From contig NZ_QYRP01000002.1 in the NCBI RefSeq assembly GCF_003600895.1, positions 1,860,001 to 1,924,000 of the forward strand: a stretch of 64,000 nucleotides of DNA, written 5' to 3'. Shown here piece after piece: positions 46,051 to 54,217 of the stretch. Position 1 is the stretch's first letter. Every line of letters begins with the position of its first letter. A program made the position numbers and the translations under genes. Below the pieces are notes generated by a model, which did not search any database, was not told the origin of the DNA, and saw nothing but the letters and a program-made list of their open reading frames with translations. Origin of the DNA: Nocardioides cavernaquae (lineage in GTDB: Bacteria > Actinomycetota > Actinomycetes > Propionibacteriales > Nocardioidaceae).

Positions 46051-47115
46051 ATGAAGAAGAGCAAGGTAGAAATCAAGCCGCACGCGGACAACGGGTTCTT
46101 CGCTCCCGGTTCGGTCACTCGCAAGGTGTGGGGCTACCCCACGACCCCGCTGATGGGCATCATCCGCGCCGTCGTGATCGAGGAGTTCGACCCCAACCTG
46201 GTGGCCTCCGTGCACCAGACGGGCGCGAACTACGACCGGCTCGACACCCGCTACGCCCGCACCGTCCAGTACTTCGCGGCGGTGGCGTTCGCGGACAGTG
46301 CGACCGTGGCGAAGATGGCCGACGTGCTGGTCAAGATCCACTCCAAGTCGATCGGCATCGAGCCGGTGAGCGGTAACAAGTACGACGCCAATGACCCGGA
46401 CTCACAGCTGTGGATCCTGATCACCGGCTGGCACTCCGTGCTCACCGCCTACGAGATGTTCGGCCCCGGCAAGCTCACCGAAGCCGAGGAGAACGAGTTC
46501 TGGGCCGACTGCGCCATCGCTGCGGAGTTCCAGACCTGCGACCCGCTGAAGGTGCCCCGCAACGCAGAAGAGGTGCGGGCGTACTTCGACAGCTGGGAGC
46601 CGCGCCTGGCCTCGAGCCTGTCGACGCACCAGATGATCAACCAGCTGCTCAACGGTGTGACCGCGGTCCTGGCGCCCCACAAGGCGCTCCACATCCGGCT
46701 GCTCAGCCCGATCATCAACTTCGTGATGCGCAAGGCAACGATCGCGACCCTCCCGCGCCACATGCGTGAGCTCGCGAACGTCCGCCAGGGGCGGTTCACC
46801 GATCTGTGGATCACGGTGCTGGCGCGCCTCCTGATGGCTGCTGCCTCGCGGAGCCTCTTCATCCAGCGCTGGGTGCTCGGCATGGTTGCGCCCCGCACGC
46901 TGGCGATCATCGAGCCGCACTGGCAGGGTCTCGAGCCGTTGAGCCCGGAGATCCTGACGCCGGCCCAGGCGCGCGAGCGCTACGGCTACCCGAAGCCGGC
47001 TGACGCCCACCTCGAGCTCCGCGCCCGCCAGCACCACCGCGTCTTCGACGAGCACCTGCCGCCGAGCGACGAGGGCCTGATCGAGTCGCAGCCCGTGCTC
47101 GGCACGCTCGGCTGA
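46051..47115 (+). CDS. MpaB/DUF2236-family oxygenase-like protein
   Basis: A 354-residue all-helical protein of the DUF2236 (MpaB/latex-clearing-protein-like) family, whose studied members bind haem b and cleave isoprenoid chains or act as oxygenases. Diagnostic blocks are GSVTRKVWGYPTTPLMGIIRAVVIEEFDP near the start, the central LWILITGWHSVLTAYEMFG with the conserved histidine, and the TLPRHMRELANV region near the end. The start is ATG 46051 with a GAGG site. The substrate is unknown; co-expression with a flavoprotein suggests sequential steps on one lipid or terpenoid. Confidence 0.82.
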   Translation: MKKSKVEIKPHADNGFFAPGSVTRKVWGYPTTPLMGIIRAVVIEEFDPNLVASVHQTGANYDRLDTRYARTVQYFAAVAFADSATVAKMADVLVKIHSKSIGIEPVSGNKYDANDPDSQLWILITGWHSVLTAYEMFGPGKLTEAEENEFWADCAIAAEFQTCDPLKVPRNAEEVRAYFDSWEPRLASSLSTHQMINQLLNGVTAVLAPHKALHIRLLSPIINFVMRKATIATLPRHMRELANVRQGRFTDLWITVLARLLMAAASRSLFIQRWVLGMVAPRTLAIIEPHWQGLEPLSPEILTPAQARERYGYPKPADAHLELRARQHHRVFDEHLPPSDEGLIESQPVLGTLG

Positions 47116-47167
47116 CCGAGCTCGTGCCGTGACACGGCTTTGAAACACATGGCTTTGAAACACCCGG

Positions 47168-47200
47168 CAACAGGGCGGCCCGTAGCGGGCCGTCCTGTTG
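47168..47200 (+). terminator. Terminator of the ACAD-MpaB operon
   Basis: CAACAGGGCGGCCCG-TAG-CGGGCCGTCCTGTTG is a 15-bp stem with one mismatch and a 3-base loop, followed by CGTTTCC. Just before it, a 15-base sequence (GGCTTTGAAACACAT) occurs twice in tandem at about 47134-47162. Confidence 0.85.
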
Positions 47201-47265
47201 CGTTTCCGAAACGCTCGGTGGCCCGGATTACCCCTACTTCTGAGTAGTGCTGCACGCTTGCCGCC

Positions 47266-48036
47266 ATGGCAGAACGTGTCACCTTTCCGAGCTCCACAGG
47301 TCCCATGCTCGCCGGGCTCATCGACGTACCGACGGGGCCCGTGCGCGGCTGGGGTGTCTTCATCCACGGCTTCACGCTCGGCAAGGACTGCCCTGCGGCC
47401 GCGCGCATGTGCAAGCAGCTGGCCAGCGAGGGCATCGGGATGCTCCGGTACGACGCCCACGGGCTCGGCGACTCGGAGGGCGACTGGGGCGATGGCTCGT
47501 TCACCCACAAGGTCGCCGACACCGTTCGTGCCGCTGCGTTCATGGCCGAGCGCGGCACGCCGGTCGACCTGCTGGTCGGCCACTCGTGGGGCGGGGCAGC
47601 GGTCATCGCGGCGGCACGCGACGTACCCGGTGTGCGGGCTGTCGCGACGGTGGCAGCGCCGGTCGACCCGAGCCACGTCGAGCACCAGTACGACGTCGTG
47701 GTCGAGCGCGTCCTTGCGGAGGGCGCGGCTGAGTGGCTGGTCGGCGGCAAGGCGCTGGTCCTGAAGAAGGCCTTCGTCGAGGACGTACGCCGCGCCGAGC
47801 TGCGCGACCGGATCCGCAACCTGCGGCTTCCCCTCCTGGTCATGCACTCGCCCACCGACAACACCGTCGGCATCGCCAATGCCAGCGAGATCTTCCGCAC
47901 CGCCCGTCACCCGCGCAGCTTCGTCTCGCTCGAGGGCTCCGACCACCTGCTCACGCAGCCCGGTCAGGCAAAGCGCGCGGCCCGCATCGTGAGTGCCTGG
48001 GCCGACCCCTACCTGGGAGCTGGCGCGGGCAACTAG
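47266..48036 (+). CDS. Alpha/beta hydrolase
   Basis: A 256-residue serine hydrolase of the alpha/beta fold. The oxyanion region is FIHGFTLGKDCPAAARM, the nucleophile elbow GHSWGG (Ser about 107), and the remaining triad lies in HSPTDNTV (Asp) and GSDHLL (His). The sequence DAHGLGDSEGDW is typical of the hydrolases often found with OsmC, but no OsmC is nearby. It stands alone between a terminator and a convergent operon. The substrate cannot be told. Confidence 0.88.
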   Translation: MAERVTFPSSTGPMLAGLIDVPTGPVRGWGVFIHGFTLGKDCPAAARMCKQLASEGIGMLRYDAHGLGDSEGDWGDGSFTHKVADTVRAAAFMAERGTPVDLLVGHSWGGAAVIAAARDVPGVRAVATVAAPVDPSHVEHQYDVVVERVLAEGAAEWLVGGKALVLKKAFVEDVRRAELRDRIRNLRLPLLVMHSPTDNTVGIANASEIFRTARHPRSFVSLEGSDHLLTQPGQAKRAARIVSAWADPYLGAGAGN

Positions 48037-48055
48037 GTGCCCGCGCCGACTCGCC

Positions 48056-49507
48056 TCAGGCGAGGGCCGCGCTGATCGGGCCGAGGTCGTCGAGCATCCC
48101 GAGCCGGGTCGCCGCGTCGATGACCCGGCGGCGGAGGTCGGCAGGCAGCGCGGCAGCGTGCACGGCCAGCTCCTCGAGGGTTGCCCCGTCGAGGCGCGCG
48201 AGCAGCCCAAGTCCCTCGGCCCACAGCCCGGTGTGGTCGGCGGCGTCGATGACGCGGCTCATGATCGCCTCGACATCGAGTGCGACGGCCTGGCGGGCCA
48301 GTCGGGCGACGTGCTCGTCCGGGACCCGCTCGGCGATCGACAGCACGTCACCCCACAGGTCGGCATCGGCGACGTCGCCGAGGAAGGCGTCCATCTCGGC
48401 CTCGCCCATCCTCGCGACGATCTGGCCGATGTCCCACGGCAGGTTCTCCCACGGGACGTCATCGCCCAGTGCGGCGGCGATCGTGACCAGGGGCGCCCAG
48501 AGGTTGTGCTCGGAAGCCTCGGCCAGCACCCGCTCCTGGACGTCGGGGCCTAGCTCCAGGGCGATCCTCGCGACCTCGCGACGCGCCTCGACGGGGAGGA
48601 GCGGGACGAGGGGGAGCAGCTCTGGCCACAGCTCCTTGTCGGCGGCGGTCCGCACGACCTTGGCGAGCACCTCGGGCCTGCCGAACGTCGGCAGGGCCGC
48701 GAAGCGCTTGCGCGAGTCCGGGTTCATCGTGCGCGCCACGGGCAGGGCGATCTCCCACAGGTCCTCCTCGTGGGCGACGGCGACCATGCCGTCGAGGACG
48801 GCCGCCTCCTCGCCGGCCGCGATGTCGGCGAGCAGACCGCGTGCGGCGTCGTCGAGGTGGTCGAGCATGTTGAGGGCCTCGGGCCACAGCTCCTCCTCGT
48901 ACGCCGCGCGGATGACGCCGCGCAGCCGCTCCGGAGGCAGCAGCCGGACCATCTCCGGCAGCACGGCCGGGTCCTCGAGGACGAACCCGGTGCGCAACAG
49001 GGACGCGTCGCTGAGCACGGCCGCCGTCTGCGCGATGGCGTCCTTGTTCACGTAGCTGACGAAGCGACCCATCGTGATGTGCTCGCCGGCATCGCCGAGG
49101 ATCCTGCCGACCTTGACGACGATGTCGCTGGGGATCCGCTCGATGATCGCGCTGACCCGGCGCGGGTCGAGGTAGGGCGTCATCTCGGCGAGGAACGGGA
49201 TCGAGACCTTGCGGGCGAGGTCCACCGCGCGGCTCGGCTCGAGCAGCCCGGAGACACGTGCCGCGAGCGGGGCGGGAAAGGCCAGCTCGGCGATCCTTGC
49301 GGAGATGCCGACGGGCACCAACTTGCTGGCGGTGGCGATGCCGACCAGTCGCTTGCGGTCGGACTCGAAGAGCCGGTCGGTGATGCTCTCGCGCAGTGCC
49401 CGCAGCTCACCGGGCTGGTAGCCCTCGAGATAGGTCAGCTGGTCGACCGGGATGTCGAGCAGCGCGGCGAGCTTGACCAGCTCCGCGCGCGTCGCCAGCG
49501 TCGTCAC
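48056..49507 (-). CDS. Large helical-repeat protein of unknown function
   Basis: A 483-residue soluble protein with no membrane segment and no family I recognise. It is almost wholly alpha-helical, built from recurring units of roughly 40 residues with the pattern EEELWPEALNML, HEEDLWEIALPVA, DKELWPELLPLVP, EHNLWAPLVTIAA, DADLWGDVLSIAE, HTGLWAEGLGLLA: an acidic residue, Leu-Trp, then a helix. That is a HEAT-like or MgtE-N-like solenoid. GTG 49507 overlaps the stop of the 76-residue gene upstream, so it belongs to the TetR-led operon. Confidence 0.75.
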   Translation of the reverse strand: MTTLATRAELVKLAALLDIPVDQLTYLEGYQPGELRALRESITDRLFESDRKRLVGIATASKLVPVGISARIAELAFPAPLAARVSGLLEPSRAVDLARKVSIPFLAEMTPYLDPRRVSAIIERIPSDIVVKVGRILGDAGEHITMGRFVSYVNKDAIAQTAAVLSDASLLRTGFVLEDPAVLPEMVRLLPPERLRGVIRAAYEEELWPEALNMLDHLDDAARGLLADIAAGEEAAVLDGMVAVAHEEDLWEIALPVARTMNPDSRKRFAALPTFGRPEVLAKVVRTAADKELWPELLPLVPLLPVEARREVARIALELGPDVQERVLAEASEHNLWAPLVTIAAALGDDVPWENLPWDIGQIVARMGEAEMDAFLGDVADADLWGDVLSIAERVPDEHVARLARQAVALDVEAIMSRVIDAADHTGLWAEGLGLLARLDGATLEELAVHAAALPADLRRRVIDAATRLGMLDDLGPISAALA

Positions 49508-49734
49508 AGTCCCACCGCCTTGCGGACGGCGCCGCGGAGCGGGCGCGGCACGTGGTTGAGGGCGTCGGTCACGGCGCCTTCGAGCTGTGCGCCCTGTCGC
49601 GCCTGTGCGGTGCGGATGGCAGCCGTGAGGTGCTCCGCATCGGCTGATCCGAGCGCGGCGAATGCGTCCGGAACCGGGGTGCCGAGTGCGCGCTCGAGCT
49701 CGGTGAGCGCGGCAGTGGTGTCGTGGTTCCCCAT
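49504..49734 (-). CDS. Small helical protein, 76 residues
   Basis: A 76-residue, mostly helical protein of unknown function with an acidic N-terminal half (TTAALTELERALGTPVPDAF) and a basic end (HVPRPLRGAVRKAVGL). It overlaps the start of the helical-repeat gene by four bases and lies 57 bases after tetR. It may be a partner of the helical-repeat protein. Confidence 0.7.
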   Translation of the reverse strand: MGNHDTTAALTELERALGTPVPDAFAALGSADAEHLTAAIRTAQARQGAQLEGAVTDALNHVPRPLRGAVRKAVGL

Positions 49735-49791
49735 GGGTGACTCCCTTGAAGGTGACGTGAAGGTGAGGCGGCGGCGGACGGGCCGTGTCCG

Positions 49792-50427
49792 TCACGTCGT
49801 GAGGACGAGGCCGATCGTCTGGACGACAGCGGCGGTGATCCGCTCGGGGGTGAACTGGTCGGGGTCGGTCAGCATCAGCCGCCCGAAGTGCTCGAGCAGC
49901 GCGACCGCGGCATGGGCCACGAGTGGAGCGTCGACAGATCGGGCCCCGGTCATCAGGGCATAGCCGGAGATGAGTCCGGCGATCGTGTCGCGCACCTTGG
50001 ACCGGTCGGCCTCGATCCGGTGGATCACCGCCGCCGGGGCACCGGCCTGGGTGAGCAGCATCGGGCGCCACTGGTCGGGGTTGGCGGCGAACATCGCGAC
50101 CAGTCGGTTCACCGCCTCGGTGACATAGGCCTCGAGGGACGTCGCGGAGCCGAGGTCGGGCAGCGAGTTCATGAGGTCGCCGAGCATGCGCGCTTCCTCG
50201 CGGTCGAGCAGCGCGGAGAGGAGCGCGTCGAGGCCGTCGAAGGCGCCGTACACGACGGGGCGGGTGACGCCCGCCTCGCGCGCGATCGCGTCGACCGAGA
50301 GGTGGTCGTAGCCGTCGCGGACGACGATGGCGAGGGCGGCATCCATGAGCTGCTCCCGGCGCTCCGGCATGGGGACGCGCGCGGCGTACGGGCGTCTCCT
50401 CCCCGTCGTCTCGCTCACGGGCGTCAC
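49792..50427 (-). CDS. TetR-family regulator
   Basis: A 211-residue TetR repressor with the HTH LSVDAIAREAGVTRPVVYGAFDG at about residues 43-65. Two starts are credible. GTG 50427 overlaps the stop of a 26-codon ORF as GTGA, implying translational coupling. GTG 50418 lies seven bases after TACAGT, implying a leaderless message. A palindromic operator 105 bases upstream suggests autoregulation. It heads an operon with the two unknown genes to its left. Confidence 0.88.
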   Translation of the reverse strand: MTPVSETTGRRRPYAARVPMPERREQLMDAALAIVVRDGYDHLSVDAIAREAGVTRPVVYGAFDGLDALLSALLDREEARMLGDLMNSLPDLGSATSLEAYVTEAVNRLVAMFAANPDQWRPMLLTQAGAPAAVIHRIEADRSKVRDTIAGLISGYALMTGARSVDAPLVAHAAVALLEHFGRLMLTDPDQFTPERITAAVVQTIGLVLTT

Positions 50428-50504
50428 TGTAGTGGTGCCGTCTCGTGAGGCGGCTCCGGAAATCCCGCGCCCATCAGGGGAGCGCGACGGGCGACGAGCG
50501 TCAT
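50424..50504 (-). CDS. 26-codon ORF ahead of tetR
   Basis: MTLVARRAPLMGAGFPEPPH plus six further residues. The ATG at 50504 follows a GAGGAG ribosome binding site by six bases, and the stop overlaps the GTG of tetR (GTGA). The palindromic operator at 50532 lies in its presumed promoter. The text looks like the first part of a larger protein, so it may be the scar of a deleted gene, or a real leader ORF that couples tetR translation. Confidence 0.5.
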   Translation of the reverse strand: MTLVARRAPLMGAGFPEPPHETAPLQ

Positions 50505-50531
50505 GTAGGTCTCCTCTGGTCCGGCTCCGAC

Positions 50532-50553
50532 ATTACTACGCCTATGTAGTAAT
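50532..50553. promoter_or_regulatory. TetR operator
   Basis: ATTACTAC-N6-GTAGTAAT is a perfect inverted repeat with 8-base arms in an AT-rich patch, unlike its GC-rich surroundings. It lies 27 bases upstream of the 26-codon ORF start on the minus strand and about 100 bases from the rightward gene at 50653. Confidence 0.75.
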
Positions 50554-50652
50554 TAACAGATGTCCTGCACCTCACCGGTCGCGGACCTGCGCGTTTGACG
50601 CCGGCGGCATGATGGCCAGACGTACGCGAACGGCAATCGAGGGGCGGACACC

Positions 50653-51105
50653 GTGGACGACGCAGCAAAGCAGCGGATCAAGGCAGCGCTGGTCGCGCAG
50701 GCGACCGAGGCCCTGGATGCGCTCCAGGCACAGGTCAGTGACGACAACGCGGCCGCCGTCCTTCCCGAGGACGACACCTATCAGGTCGACGACCTCTCGC
50801 AGGCAGCGGAGGCGGGCGACCTGGGCGAGCTCTTCGAGCAGTCCGTGGCGCGCCAGCAGGCCCTTCTCGAGACCGTCGAGGCCCTCGACTTCTCGCCCAC
50901 CGACACCGTCCGGCCCGGCGCAGTCGTCGCCTTCGGTGGTTCGCACTACGTGGTCGGCGTCGTTGCCGACGAGTTCGAGGTCGACGGTGTCACCTACGAG
51001 GGCATCAGCGCCGATGCGCCGGTGGGTGAGGCGATCGCAGGCCTGAAGTCCGGGGAGTCGTTCACGTTCAACGAGCACACCCAGACGCTCGACGTCGTCG
51101 CCTGA
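50653..51105 (+). CDS. GreA C-terminal-like protein
   Basis: A 150-residue acidic protein. Residues 1-75 are helical and acidic (QRIKAALVAQATEALDALQA). Residues about 78-150 (VRPGAVVAFGGSHYVVGVVAD, then ADAPVGEAIAGLKSGESFTF) resemble the FKBP-like C-terminal domain of GreA/GreB elongation factors. The N-terminal coiled coil that reaches into RNA polymerase has no obvious two-stranded tip, so it may compete with GreA rather than cleave RNA. GTG 50653 is the start; the membrane gene follows after one base. Confidence 0.7.
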   Translation: MDDAAKQRIKAALVAQATEALDALQAQVSDDNAAAVLPEDDTYQVDDLSQAAEAGDLGELFEQSVARQQALLETVEALDFSPTDTVRPGAVVAFGGSHYVVGVVADEFEVDGVTYEGISADAPVGEAIAGLKSGESFTFNEHTQTLDVVA

Positions 51106-51106
51106 C

Positions 51107-51742
51107 GTGGCAGCCCACAAGCCGATGTCGGCGATCCCGCGGATCGTCGGTGCGGCCGTCCTCGGCGCCGTGAGTGCCGGTCTTGTCGCCGCGATCAGCG
51201 GGTCCGCGCTCGGCATACTCTCCGGGATCGCGGTCACCTGTGCGGTCTTCGTCGTCGTCGGCTGGATCGTCCTGTGGCCGATGAATGCAGAGGAGACCGC
51301 AGAGTTCATCGGGCGCGAGGCGGTCGACAAGGCCCTCGAGGAGGGCATCATCGTCTTCGCCTCGGTCGGTGGCCTGGCTGCGATCCTCGTGCTGATGCTG
51401 CTCGGCCACGGAGCCGACAGCGGGACCGCCGCACTGGCACTGGGTGGCGTGTTCCTGGCCTGGGGGTCGGTGCACCTGATGTACGCGACCCGCTATGCGG
51501 ATCTCTACTACACCGCCGACGCGGGCGGGATCGACTTCAACAGCCCCGGCACCCAGCCGTCGTACCGCGACTTCCTCTACTTCAGCTACAACCTCGGCAT
51601 GACGTACGCCGTGTCCGACACCAACGTCACCCGATCGGAGATCCGCTCCGTCGTGCTGCGCCACTGCATGCTGTCCTATGTCTTCGGTGCGCTCATCCTG
51701 GCCACGACCATCAACCTGGTCGTCGCCATCGTCAACGCCTGA
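51107..51742 (+). CDS. DUF1345-like membrane protein
   Basis: A 211-residue membrane protein with about five hydrophobic segments: two near the N-terminus, one at residues 83-100, one over AALALGGVFLAWGSVHLMYATRYA, and one at the C-terminus (LSYVFGALILATTINLVVAIV). The block YRDFLYFSYNLGMTYAVSDTNVT is the DUF1345 signature. The function of the family is unknown. GTG 51107 follows the GreA-like stop by one base, so the two are co-transcribed. Confidence 0.85.
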   Translation: MAAHKPMSAIPRIVGAAVLGAVSAGLVAAISGSALGILSGIAVTCAVFVVVGWIVLWPMNAEETAEFIGREAVDKALEEGIIVFASVGGLAAILVLMLLGHGADSGTAALALGGVFLAWGSVHLMYATRYADLYYTADAGGIDFNSPGTQPSYRDFLYFSYNLGMTYAVSDTNVTRSEIRSVVLRHCMLSYVFGALILATTINLVVAIVNA

Positions 51743-51755
51743 GCCGGTCACCCAG

Positions 51756-51802
51756 CCCCTGAGTGCGCGGCCCCTGACGGCGCGGTCCCTGAGGGGGCGC
51801 GG
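51756..51802 (+). repeat. Short tandem repeat between convergent genes
   Basis: Three units of 15-17 bases: CCCCTGAGTGCGCGG (51756-51770), CCCCTGACGGCGCGG (51771-51785) and TCCCTGAGGGGGCGCGG (51786-51802). It lies between the DUF1345 gene and the convergent HAD gene. Confidence 0.7.
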
Positions 51803-51813
51803 GTGCTGCGACG

Positions 51814-52875
51814 TCAGGCCAGGCCCGCGGCCACCTCGAGGGCGCGCCACATCGCCGGGTCGCTGCTGACCTGCTCGCCCCCGTCGAGTGCGGCCCAGAT
51901 CGCGGCGACCACGGCGGGAAGCACCAGCTCCGCGGAGGCCGATGGTGCGATGTCGATCGTGCCGTCGCCGCGCACTGAGACGAGGTCGCCGGGGACGTCG
52001 GAGATGCGCGGGACCACCGTGCGCAGGCCGGTCAGGTCGCGGGCGACGTGCGTCGGTCGTATCGCCTTCGACGCGAAGCAGACGTCCTGCAACGACGCGG
52101 CACCGGTGAAGACCAGTAGTGAGTCGAGGCCTGCCGCGTTGGCTCCCTCGATGTCGGTGTCGAGCCGGTCACCGCAGGCCAGGGTCCGGGCCGGAGAGCA
52201 GCCGAGCCGCTCCCGACAGAGGTCGTAGAGATCGGGAGCGGGCTTGCCGACCACATGAGGTACGGCGCCGGTCGCGGTCCGGACGGCAGCCACCAGCGCC
52301 CCGTTGCCCGGAGCAGGTCCGCGGCCGGTCGGAAGCATGATGTCGAGGTTGGCCGCCACCCAGGGCAGCCCGGCCTGCGTCCGGTAGGCGATCTCGGCGA
52401 GCTCGGTCCAGGTGACGTCGACGCCGAGTCCCTGGAGCACCGCGACGAGAGGTACGCCCTCGCTCGAGCCGGCGTCTGCCCCGGTGTGGAGCTCGGTGTG
52501 GAGCTCGGTGACCGTGACCGGCACCAGACCGGCCTCTGCGATCGCCTCGTGCACGCCCGGTCCGCCGACCGCGAGCACCCGGCTGCCCGGAGGTGCCATC
52601 CCCGCGATGTACGCCGCGGCCGCCTGTGAGCTGGTCACGACCGACCATGCCGACCCGTCGGAGCCTCCCTCGAGGCCGAGCGCACGTAGGTGGTCGACGA
52701 CCTGGTCCGGCGGGCGGGAGGCGTTGTTGGTCGCGAAGGAGACACGCATGCCGTCGGCCATCACCTGGTTCAGTGTCTCGACCGCCCCGGGCACTTCGTG
52801 GGGGCCGCGATAGACGACGCCGTCGAGATCGCAGACCAGACCGTCATACCTGGTGGCGAGGGGTGCGGTGGGCAT
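51814..52875 (-). CDS. HAD-IIA phosphatase, possible phosphoglycolate phosphatase
   Basis: A 353-residue HAD hydrolase of subfamily IIA (NagD/PGP-like). Motif I is VCDLDGVVYRGPHEVPGAVE, motif II SFATNNASRP, the cap carries VAANLDIMLPTGRG, motif III is VVGKPAPDLYD and motif IV CGDRLDTDIEGANAAGLDSLLV. About 80 extra residues follow the core. The family includes phosphoglycolate phosphatases, and the position beside Calvin cycle genes makes that activity plausible. ATG 52875 has a GGAGGAG site. It is divergent from fbp. Confidence 0.88.
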   Translation of the reverse strand: MPTAPLATRYDGLVCDLDGVVYRGPHEVPGAVETLNQVMADGMRVSFATNNASRPPDQVVDHLRALGLEGGSDGSAWSVVTSSQAAAAYIAGMAPPGSRVLAVGGPGVHEAIAEAGLVPVTVTELHTELHTGADAGSSEGVPLVAVLQGLGVDVTWTELAEIAYRTQAGLPWVAANLDIMLPTGRGPAPGNGALVAAVRTATGAVPHVVGKPAPDLYDLCRERLGCSPARTLACGDRLDTDIEGANAAGLDSLLVFTGAASLQDVCFASKAIRPTHVARDLTGLRTVVPRISDVPGDLVSVRGDGTIDIAPSASAELVLPAVVAAIWAALDGGEQVSSDPAMWRALEVAAGLA

Positions 52876-53088
52876 GGCGGACTCCTCCGGGCACGGGATC
52901 GGGGCCACAGCCTGACCTGTGCGCCCGGGTCGGCGACTCACCCGCGCGCGTGAGCCTGCGGGTGGGACGAGGCGATCGAAGGACCCGTCACCCCCCACGT
53001 CACCCCTGGGAGGGATGCCTGTGACCGGGGCCACTGGTGTGCTCGTCATCAGCCCCGTCGGAGGGCTGGACACGAGGAGGCGACAGAG

Positions 53089-54162
53089 ATGCTGACCGAT
53101 CGATCGACACTCACGCAGTTCCTCATCGAGGAACGGCGCCGGCACCCGGGGTCGAGCGGCGAGCTGAACTCGCTCATCCTCGACGTTGCCCTGGCCTGCA
53201 AGGCGATCTCCCGTCGCATCGCCTCGGGCGCCCTGACCGGCAGCCTGGGCAAGGTCGGCGCCGTCAACGTCCAGGGCGAGCAGCAGCAGAAGCTCGACGT
53301 GATCGCCAACGACATCTTCCTGCGCGCCAACGAGTGGGCCGGCCAGCTCACGGGCATGGCCTCCGAGGAGCTCGACGACCCGTACGCGATCCCGGACGGC
53401 TACCCGCGCGGCAAGTACCTGCTCACCTTCGACCCGCTCGACGGGTCCTCCAACATCGACGTCAACGTCTCCGTCGGCAGCATCTTCTCGATCCTGCGCG
53501 CCCCCGTCGCCGGCGAGCACGCGGTCGTCGAGGACTTCCTCCAGCCCGGCACCGAGCAGGTCGCCGCGGGCTACGCGATCTACGGCCCGTCGACACTGCT
53601 CGTGCTGACCGTCGGCACCGGCGTGCACGCGTTCACACTCGACCCGGACCTGGGTGAGTTCATCCTGACCCGCCAGGACATCCAGATCCCGCAGACCACC
53701 TCCGAGTACGCCGTGAACAGCTCCAACCGCCGCTTCTGGGAGCCAGCCATCCTGCGCTACGTCGACGAGTGCCTGCAGGGCGTCAACGGCCCGCGCCAGC
53801 GCGACTTCAACATGCGCTGGGTGGCCTCCCTGGTCGCCGAGACCCACCGGATCCTGACCCGCGGTGGCGTCTTCCTCTACCCGCGCGACAGCAAGGACCC
53901 GACCAAGGAGGGCCGGCTGCGGCTGCTCTACGAAGCCGGTCCGATCGCGATGCTGGTCGAGCAGGCCGGAGGCCGGGCAACCACCGGGCGTGAGCGGATC
54001 CTCGAGGTCAAGCCGACCGACCTGCACCAGCGCATCGGGTTCATCTTCGGCTCGCGCGAGGAGGTCGAGCTGATCGAGAAGTACCACGCCGAGGAGCCCG
54101 ACGGTCCGGTCGCCGAGCACGCCCTCTACGGCCTGCGTGGCCTGTTCCGTCCCGGCAACTGA
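53089..54162 (+). CDS. fbp: Fructose-1,6-bisphosphatase, class I
   Basis: A 357-residue class I FBPase, which removes the 1-phosphate of fructose bisphosphate in gluconeogenesis and in the Calvin cycle. The metal site [22 protein letters not shown] is near residue 120, and the C-terminal block [25 protein letters not shown] is complete. Most actinobacteria use the unrelated class II (GlpX) enzyme, so a class I gene next to phosphoribulokinase points to a cbb role. The start is ATG 53089 with GAGGAGG upstream. Confidence 0.96.
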   Translation: MLTDRSTLTQFLIEERRRHPGSSGELNSLILDVALACKAISRRIASGALTGSLGKVGAVNVQGEQQQKLDVIANDIFLRANEWAGQLTGMASEELDDPYAIPDGYPRGKYLLTFDPLDGSSNIDVNVSVGSIFSILRAPVAGEHAVVEDFLQPGTEQVAAGYAIYGPSTLLVLTVGTGVHAFTLDPDLGEFILTRQDIQIPQTTSEYAVNSSNRRFWEPAILRYVDECLQGVNGPRQRDFNMRWVASLVAETHRILTRGGVFLYPRDSKDPTKEGRLRLLYEAGPIAMLVEQAGGRATTGRERILEVKPTDLHQRIGFIFGSREEVELIEKYHAEEPDGPVAEHALYGLRGLFRPGN

Positions 54163-54217
54163 GTCCCGCCCACCCGACCGTCCGCCGAGCACCGATCCAT
54201 CACCCGAGGAGGGCGCC

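Noticed and set aside
52876..53088. Possible gene or riboswitch in the divergent region between the HAD gene and fbp
   Set aside because: Only short imperfect inverted repeats are visible; it is best read as a promoter region with no identifiable element.
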